This document shows positions 29,501 through 38,500 of a DNA stretch of 64,000 nt, piece after piece. The DNA is from Aquila chrysaetos chrysaetos. Lineage: Eukaryota > Chordata > Aves > Accipitriformes > Accipitridae. Below the pieces are notes generated by a model that saw nothing but the letters and a program-made list of their open reading frames with translations, ran no database searches and was not told the DNA's origin. The stretch spans positions 16,506,938-16,570,937 of the forward strand of contig NC_044022.1 in the NCBI RefSeq assembly GCF_900496995.4, in the 5' to 3' direction. Every line of letters starts with the position of its first letter. Position 1 is the stretch's first letter. A program made the position numbers and the translations under genes.

Positions 29501-32500
29501 CAAATCTTGCCTGAAAAGTTTGGTGGCCTTCTACAACAGGGTTACAGCATTGGTGGACATGGGAAGAGCAATATATATCATCTACCTGGACTTGTGCAAA
29601 GCTTTTTACACTGTCCCACACTACATCCTTGTCTCTAAATTGGAGAGACATGGATTTGATGGATGGACCACTCAGTGGATAAGAATTGGCTGGATGGTCA
29701 CACTCAAAGAGTTGTGGTCAATGGCTCGATGTCTGAGTACAGAGCAGTGATGAGTGGCATTGCTCAGGGGTTGGTATTGGGACCAACACTGTTTAACATC
29801 TTTGTTGGCAACATGGACAGCGGGATTGAGTGCACCCTCAGCAAGTTTGCCGATGACACCAAGCTGCGTGGTGCGGTCGACACGCTGGAGGGAAGAGATG
29901 CCATCCAGAGGGACCTTGACAGGCTTGAGGGGCAGGCCCGTGCAAACCTCACAAAGTTCAACAAGGCCAAGTGCAAGGTCCTGCACATGGGTTGGGGCAA
30001 TCCCAAGGACAAATAACGGCTACGAAATAAGCAGATTGAGAGCAGCCCTACAGAAAAGGACTCGTGGGTGTTGGTTAAGGAGAAGCTCAACAAGACCCAG
30101 AAACGTGCGCTTGCAGCCCAGAAAGCCAACTGTATCCTGGGCTGTGTCAAAAGAACTGTGGGCAGCAGGTTGAGGGAGGCAATTCCGCCCCTCTGCTCTG
30201 CTGAGACCCCCACCTGGAGTACTGCGTTCAGCTCTGGGGGTCCCAACATAAGAAGGACATGGACCTGTTGCAGTGAGTCCAGAACAGGGCCACAAAGATG
30301 ATAAGAGGGCTAGAGCACCTCTCCTCTGAACACAGGCTGAGGGAGTTGGGGTTGTTCAGCCTGGAGAAGAGAAGGCTCTGGAGAGACCTTATTGCAGCCT
30401 TCCAGTACCTGAAGGAGGCCTACAAGAAAGCCAGAGAGGGACTTTTTACAAGGGCATGTAGTGATAGGACAAGGGGCAATGGCTTTAAACTGAAAGAGGG
30501 TAGATTTAGATTAGATGCAAGGAAGAAATTCTCCATTGTGAGGGTGGTGAGGCACTGGAACAGGTTGCCCAGAGAGGCTGTGGGTGCCCCATCCCTGGCA
30601 GTGTTCAAGGCCAGGTTGGATGGGGCTTTGAGCAATCTGGTGTAGCGGAAGATGTCCCTGCCCATGGCAGGGGGGTTGCAACTAGATGATCTTTAAGGTC
30701 CCTTCCAACCTAAACCATTCCATGATTCTATGATTTTTAGGTTGTATTTCCATTACATAAAAATCTGATAGATCATATAAAAAAAAATTAAGTTCACAAA
30801 AACTGTGTGACACTTGTCAATAAAATGATGTTTACAGTTTAACTTCAATCAAGTAACTTAACAATTGGTCTAAGGCCTCAATTCCTAAAAGCTATCCTTC
30901 TGAGAATTAAACTTGATTATGACAGTATCTCTAGAGTAAAACCACTTATTTTGTAACTGGATAAAGTAACAGTAATAGAATATAAGAAACATTTTCTGAA
31001 GATACTCCTAAGTAATCCTGCAATGAATCCTCCATTTTATGAAATTTTATTCAATTGTTATTGCGACAGAGCATCAGATTATGATTATAGTTCTGTTTAA
31101 TAAGCTCTTTATGAAAATTGATTCAAGAAAATATGCATGCTTAAGCAGATGACCTTGTAATTTTCTGCAATTCACAGGATTTGGAGTAAAAGTTAAGCAA
31201 TTCAAATTCAGTGCCTTTTGAGTAACGCATTTGCAAGACAAAGCCCCAGAAATTGACAGTTAACATCTTTTGTTTTCTCCCTCTATACAGAACTAGGAAT
31301 AAGCCACAGCTCTAATCATCTCTGATATTTCAATTACTTAGCATTTACCCCGTGCAGTACATGGCACCCAGTTACTTTTCCAAGAAAATAACTTTATTCT
31401 TCACCCTGTGCCCTCCCAGCAACATAGGCCTATGACAAAAGGATTCATATCTGTATGGATTTTAAAACGAGGAAACAGGCTTGAAGTCAGCTAGTCTTTA
31501 CATGGATCAAACTGACATGCTGTGCTATATTTAAACAATGCAATCTTTTTCCTCAACAAAAATCCAACATGCCTGCAGAATTGTTGATTCAATTTGGCAT
31601 TATCAGAGCATGAACTTCTTAAAAGAAACAAACCCCATGTATTGTAGAAAATCCAGATGCTTGCAAACTGTGCTAAAATCATGTTTGCTGAAAAGGTGAG
31701 TAAAGGACATTTGTTCATGGGTGGAAATGCAATAAACTGTAGAATTTCAGGAAAGGAAGTTATGTTTCTGCAATACGTAAACACAGTACTGACCCAGACC
31801 TGTCATCCAATACAATCGCAAATGCAATTGTACCAGAACATGGGGAAACCTGAACAAAGTCTTCTTGCTTGCCCTGGTGAAAAAAGACTAAAGAATAAGA
31901 AGGAAATTCTGCATTTGTAAAATGGAAAGAGAGATGCATTACTGAGGTTGTTAGGTGAAAACTATTATATAGTTACTGTGTCTTTTTAGCTGTCGTATCA
32001 TCTACAAATATGCACGCTAACTGCAGCTGACTTTGGGTTACCAATTAGAAACTTTTTTTTTTAATAGAAAGCAACATAACACACATCCTAAACTGCAAAA
32101 GTTACTAGAAAGCAATGCTGCAGTGTCTCGTGCTTTTCCAACAACGCCAAACTGAGCAACACAAGCATCTGAAAACCAGGAAATGAAGAATCAAAGTTTT
32201 AACTGATACAGCCTTCATCTGCTCTATAACAGATACACCAGGAACATGTCACATGAAACAATGTAGAAGAGAACAGCAGCATGAAAGAGTGTTTGAATTT
32301 ACCTGAACTGTACCATAGAGGACTTTATTCCACCTATTCTAAATTCCAATATTGCATATACTTCACCAGAAATAACCCCAAACTTTACCACTCCCTTACG
32401 ACACTCGCTTATTCCTCACTCATATCCAACTTCCACAATAAGAAAACCCTCAGGCAGCCAGCGAGGAGAGCTACAGAGAAGAACGTACTAAGGGATACAA

Positions 32501-35500
32501 ATGAAAGTATATAGGCACTCCTTTTTCCAATCATTCTGAAAACTGTGAGGGTCAAACCTTGCTCAGTTTTTCCAGATACATCAGTACCAAACCTCTACCA
32601 TCCAACACACTAACCTGTACATAACATGCTGGATGTAGCTGGGAAAAGCTTTGATAACTTCACTGGCTCTGAGAAGGACTAGTATACCTTAATCCTTTCT
32701 CTTCTTGTCAGTGTCTGAATATCCCTGAACCTGATGGTCTGAAAAGGCACAACACCACATAAGGCAACTTAAACTCGGCATTAATGAAGTTCCATTAAAT
32801 TAAATTTACTAAAAGGTAACTCCAAAGTAAAAATGCACATAATGTTCTTCCTGCAGTTCAGATCTGCAATCCTACAGTAACTTCTATACCTATGCAGAAT
32901 CTCTCTGAAATCAAAGCAGCATGAAGGACATAAAAAGTTGCCCCCTCAAAAGGGTACAGGATAAACGTAAAAATATGATTTTTATCTACTTGCCTCCCCA
33001 GTAGCCTTAGGTACTGGTTTCCTATCAAAATTAAACAGCTTACCCTACATTTAGTACTCCCTACAAGTAGTAAAGAAATTGGAGGAAAAAACCAACAAAA
33101 ACCCCACAGCTAAAAAGGTAGAACTATCTTTACTACAGAACTAAACAAAATGCTACTGCTGCATCATTATGACAGAAGGTTGAGGTGGTGTGTACATGCT
33201 GAGAAAAATCATTGTAGAGTTTAATACCACTGTGGGTATTAAATGAAAATGAGAACATGATAAAGTTTAAAAGACACATTAACCACAAAAATCTTCGATG
33301 ACAAGAAATAAAATCCACACGTAACAAGAGATCAGAAATAAACAAATACCAAAGCTTAGTAGTAAGAAGTCTGCTAATATACAATTCATTGATTTTCTTG
33401 ATTTTTGCTGAACTGCTCTTCTTATAATATGCAAATAACAATTTTGGATATCCTGTTGTGAGAAGTCAGGCCAATAAATCAATCATTAAATTATATGTAA
33501 ATTGTGATCACTATCACATCACGGATACATACCTCAAGCGGACGTGGCGGAGGAGGTGGCAGGCTTGCAACTTTGGCTGCTCTTTGTCTTTCCACTTCCA
33601 GAGCATGTTTACGTGCATTTGTTCGTCTTGGGGGAAAAAACAAAAACAAAAAAACCACACACACACAAAAAAACCCAAACGACCACACACAAAAGAAAAG
33701 AGAGAAGGAAAAAACTATTCAAGTAACAATGACAGCACTGTGCAAAATGAAAGGGAAACCTAAAAAATAAACAGATTCAGATGTACCCGAATTGAATGCT
33801 TGGGAGATGGGGATGGGCAAGCACACTGAAAAGTCAACAGAACTTATGCTGGAAGACAGCACTGGAAAATTGGGGATGGGCAAGCACATTGAAAAGTCAA
33901 CAGAACTTATGCTGGAAGACAGCACTGGAAAATTAATTTATTGAAGTAATGCAAAAATGTTAATACTGACAAGCTTCTAAGAACAAAGCAAAATCCCTGC
34001 TTTTCACTTAGGTTTTCAGAAAGCACTGCATCACTTCAATATATTTTAATTGCTCAAATGTGGAACAAAACTAAGTATTTAATCAATAGATCTCAGCTCT
34101 ACTCAAGCACAACTATCCTCAAGAGTACACAGCTCGTTTTTCATGCCAGCTCAAGTTTGGTTCAATCTGCTCAAAAAACCCCACTGCTAAGAAGGAAGAC
34201 CATAACAAATGCAATAGGTCCTTTTTTCAAGTGGGTAACTCTCCATCAGGAACTGGCCTGAGAACATTTCATTTCATATGTCACTGAATAGCTGTCAGCC
34301 AACAATCTAGACTGAAAATAGCAATATACAGATGAAAGGCCCCCCACTCGTTCAGAGTCTGTAAGGCCAGCTTCTATACTTGACATTTTTGTCTTGGTTT
34401 TAAAACTACAGTTCTTATCAAAACCCACAAGCTTTGTCCACAAGCATTAATTCTCTAACCCATAAAATTTCAAGATTAAAAGAGCTCCAAGCAAGAAGCA
34501 TCAAGATTTTTGCCTTTCACCTTGTGACACTGTAAAATGCATTCTATGCTTAAGAAAACTAGGTAACTATTGCATACCGGGCTTGCTCATGAAGTAATTT
34601 TTCTTTTTGGTACTTCTGTTCTTTCAGGGCTTTCCTATGTCTCTTCTCTGCTCTTTGTTTCCTTTCCTCTGCTTGCTTTGCCAGAGCTTCTAAGTCAGGT
34701 TCCTTAACAATAAAATATTGCAAGGACTTAATACAGGATTTTACTCACTTCTCGTACTATCAGTGTGATATTTCAAATTAAGTACTGCTGGTACAAATCA
34801 CAAGCTCAAAATTACTTTCGACTGTATTAGAGTAAAAATACTCTAAATAATAACTTTTCCTTCTCTGCCATCTTCTTTATTCTCTTCTTCTCTACCACTA
34901 ACAGCAGCAAATTTGCCACATTCCTCAGCCAATGTAACCAAATATTTAGGTGGAAAACTTAGCTTCTCTCTGCATCTCTTTGATAAAGAGGGTAATATAA
35001 ATATACTTACACATTTTAGCAAACACTGACTAAACTGTACAGAGAAAGCATGTTACTACCTTTCAGTCACTAATTACAATGATTGTGTATCAACAGAAAC
35101 GATTCTTTATGATTCTGTGTTCCTATGGCATTGGTACCACAGTTTTCCACAAACTCATCCATCCTAGCACTGGAAAGAACTTTACTAAGAAGTTGATTTA
35201 GAGACACTGAGATACGGAAAAGTATAATGCTATTTTACTTGGGTTAAAAAGCCCGACTAATTCAGGAAGTAAGCTAGTCTGCACAATTCATGCAAGAAGT
35301 CTGTGGCACCACTGAATTCTATAAACCTGGTTCAGAGTACAATCTACGGAAAGTTTCTACCGAACAACCTCAATGATCTCTCAAAGAGAGCCTACACAAG
35401 TTACGTGATTTTGAAGAAAGTGAAAATAGTTTATAGGTGCAGAATTAAGAAGTGACACCAGTTTGCAGTCTAGGCAAAGGCCTCTGAAGCCATTATCAAG

Positions 35501-38500
35501 CCTTTCCATGTCACTTGAGCACTGAAGAAAAAAAATGTTAAGTATTTTCTTAACCATAGAAAAGATACTGTTACATGGTAGAGAAAAAAAGTTACTATAT
35601 TACTGGCATACTTGAGACAATGATTCACCATGTGAAATTTAGTCAAGTACAAACATACACTATCCTATACATTTACAATCTAACATAAACAAAATAACTT
35701 CAAGAGTTTGCATAGCAAAAACCTTAGCAGATGGGCCTGCAAGACCATTTAATCCTGGTCTTGTCTTGTGGAAAGATATCTGCTCTAAGAAGTTTCCATT
35801 CTTAAAAACTGTTGTTTTACATATTAGGACTGCAAGATGAAGAATATAAGAAACCAAACAGCAATCTTGGTATTTCTAGAACATCAAGAATTTATCTGAC
35901 AATAATATTAAGCTGTTTCACTTACGTTCTCCTTGGCTTGTCGGTGACCCTCACCAATCGCTCTTAAGCTTGATAAATACAGTTTTTCTAAGGCTTTCAT
36001 CTTTTGATCCTGTGCTTTCTGCCATTCAGCTCTCAGTGCCTCCTCTAACTGATGTAGTTGTTGTTCTCTCCTCTGCTTTACTTTCTGTCTTATCTGCAAG
36101 GCGATATACTTCTGTTGCTCTCTAACCTGTAGAAATAGCATTTATGTTTTGTCAGCAACTTAAACACAGTATTTTTTGCAGCAAGTCTTCCCACAACATA
36201 TTCTACCCTCCTTTCAGCTTTCCATCTCATCTACTATTCCATTAACATCTGTCCAGAAAATACTTCAAAGTTGCCATTACCTTTTACCAAAATTAATACA
36301 TTAAATAATAAATTTAATCTTAGTTCAGTGTTTCAGTTAAAGTCCAAGATTAACATACAACTGATAAACAAAATGCAAAAAACTGCTTGGAATATCCTTC
36401 CCTCCAAAAAAACAACACAATAACTTATTAAAGACTCCTATTACAATGCAACACGGTTTAAAGAAAATCAGCAACTATACTGATAAATTAAAGTCTGTTT
36501 ACTAAGTTTCTGTTTTTCACTTTGTCAGTAAAATTCTCTTCACTAAAGAGGAAAACGTATCAAGAAAAAAGCCCCAAAGGGGTGAAAGATTAGTACATGG
36601 TAAATGCCTTGAAGATAACTGTCTCTAGAAAATATGTGAGACGTGAACAGCTTGTGTAGGACAAAGCAGAGGAAGGCTAAGAGAGAAATGGAGAAATAGT
36701 CCTGTGGTCTAACAGCAGGACAGCAGAATAGAAATGGAAGAAAGATGAGATGATCAACAGACATTTTCTGAAAAAGGTACTCTGCTCAGACATTCTGAAA
36801 GGAGCAGTAGTTAAAGCATTTAGAACTATGACATTTTGTAGCAATTCTGTTTGTCCACTGGAAAGCTGTGAAGCTTTGTATTAGCAGTAGATGTCTTATT
36901 TCTTCTGCGTGATCACTGTGAAAACACCTGAAACACTGTAAGAGGTATGAATCCTTACACTAGTGACACAACACCAGAAAAGAGACAACTGCATGTTCAC
37001 AGCCGAATAAAAATGACAGATACTGGGAAGCTGGCAGGGAAGAAGAGATTCTGGAACAGATGTCAAATTGAATCTAACAAACAGAGAAGGCATCACAAGC
37101 AAAATATGCACTTAGTAGTAAGTAAACATGAGAAAAGGAAAATAATTCACAAACTAAATAGAAACCTAATACACAATATTATGACCCTGGAATTTAGTTT
37201 ACACTAAATAAATTTTTCAGTTAATTTTCCTAAATTATTTGTTACATCTTTAAATGAAATACACAACATGCACAAATACAGGCATACTTGCTGTAGCCTC
37301 AGTTTTCTTCTTCTTTCATATTCTTCTTTCAAAAGCATGGTTTCTTCATTAGGACTAAGCCTCAATTTCCCAACTTTTGCAACTTTCCTCTTCATCTTTG
37401 GAAACGCTGAATAATCAACTTCTATGAGAACAACATGAAAACCAGAAATTGTGCATAAAAGACATAGGTAAACCAGCTATAAAAACCAGATAATACCATG
37501 ACCTTACAAATCTGGCATGGTATCTAGGAGCACGATCTACAACTCTTCACGTCTGTTCCAATTGTACTCAACATCGGCACTGTCTTTGTCACAGTCACAA
37601 AATGTATGGCTTTTGAACTATTATACTATGTAGCAAACTCTGCAACAGTATTACATTCACATTCTACACTGTGGACCAGACCTGCACATCTGCAAAGTGA
37701 GTAGCGAACACCATTCCGCTCCTGGGAAGACAAAAAAACCTACTGAAAACCACACCACACAGTAAAGCAGACTGGTCACTTAGGCGATTTGTACTGAAAT
37801 AGTATCGTAACAGTTATAAGATAGAAGATATTGAGTTTGTTAACATTTTTGACTGCAGTCCAAGGTTTTCTGCCTGGAAGACTGCGAAACTCTGACAACA
37901 GTCTGCATGCCAAGCATTTCACCAGAATGCTGAAGTTGCTCACTGACAATTTTTTATCCAAGTTTTCTTAAGCAGCCATTTCAAGTGATGTTTCCCTTTG
38001 GATCTTACTGTGGAACCAGGATCTGCTGGTTCTACAGATCGCTTCCTGTTTTCCTCACAATTATAATTTTCACCTGCTCAGCAAAAAAAGACTTTTTCAG
38101 CCTGATATGCAGCCCAGTCCAAAACTGCCCCCCCCGCCTCCCAAATCTTTACTTGATCTTTAAGTATTTATATCATTGAAAATACTCAAAACAAACCAAC
38201 AAAGACTTTCAAAAGCCACCGTTTAGTTGTAAAAATCAAAACCTTGTTACTAGTGAACAATCCACGTAGCAGTAATTTAACGAACATGTCACACCTGGAA
38301 AAATTTCTTTTCAGTATCACAAATTAAAAAAAAACCCTCTAAAGAAATCAGGTGAGGTGTAAAAACAAAATAACGATCCATGAGATACTTCTGGTACAGG
38401 GTTATTAAGCCAATGAATCCCAAGTTCATTACAGGATAAGCAGGGACAGAGTATCATGGTTCCTGCTAGCCTTCCCTTACTTAGCTGACGAGGTACAAAA

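Larger units (their letters stand above)
28340..30737 (+). mobile_element. CR1 LINE, 5'-truncated and frameshifted, in CEP295 intron 5
   Basis: A non-LTR retrotransposon of the CR1 family, antisense to CEP295. It holds the C-terminal part of the endonuclease ([14 protein letters not shown], about 28495-28540), the linker, the reverse transcriptase and the C-terminal domain. Reverse transcriptase marks are [18 protein letters not shown] (from about 29190), [19 protein letters not shown], and the catalytic FADD at 29846-29857. The C-terminal domain contains IRGLEHL and [10 protein letters not shown]. The reading frame breaks near 28750, 29035 and 29670 and in 30010-30300, so it is dead. The 3' end has the CR1 tail cattccatgattctatgatt. 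The junction at the 5' end is approximate. Confidence 0.95.
26579..33532 (-). other. CEP295: CEP295 intron 5, longest intron
   Basis: About 7 kb. It contains the broken CR1 (28340-30737) with a pyrimidine/C-rich tract just before it (28160-28195). The remaining parts are AT-rich with no other feature that I could name. Confidence 0.7.
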
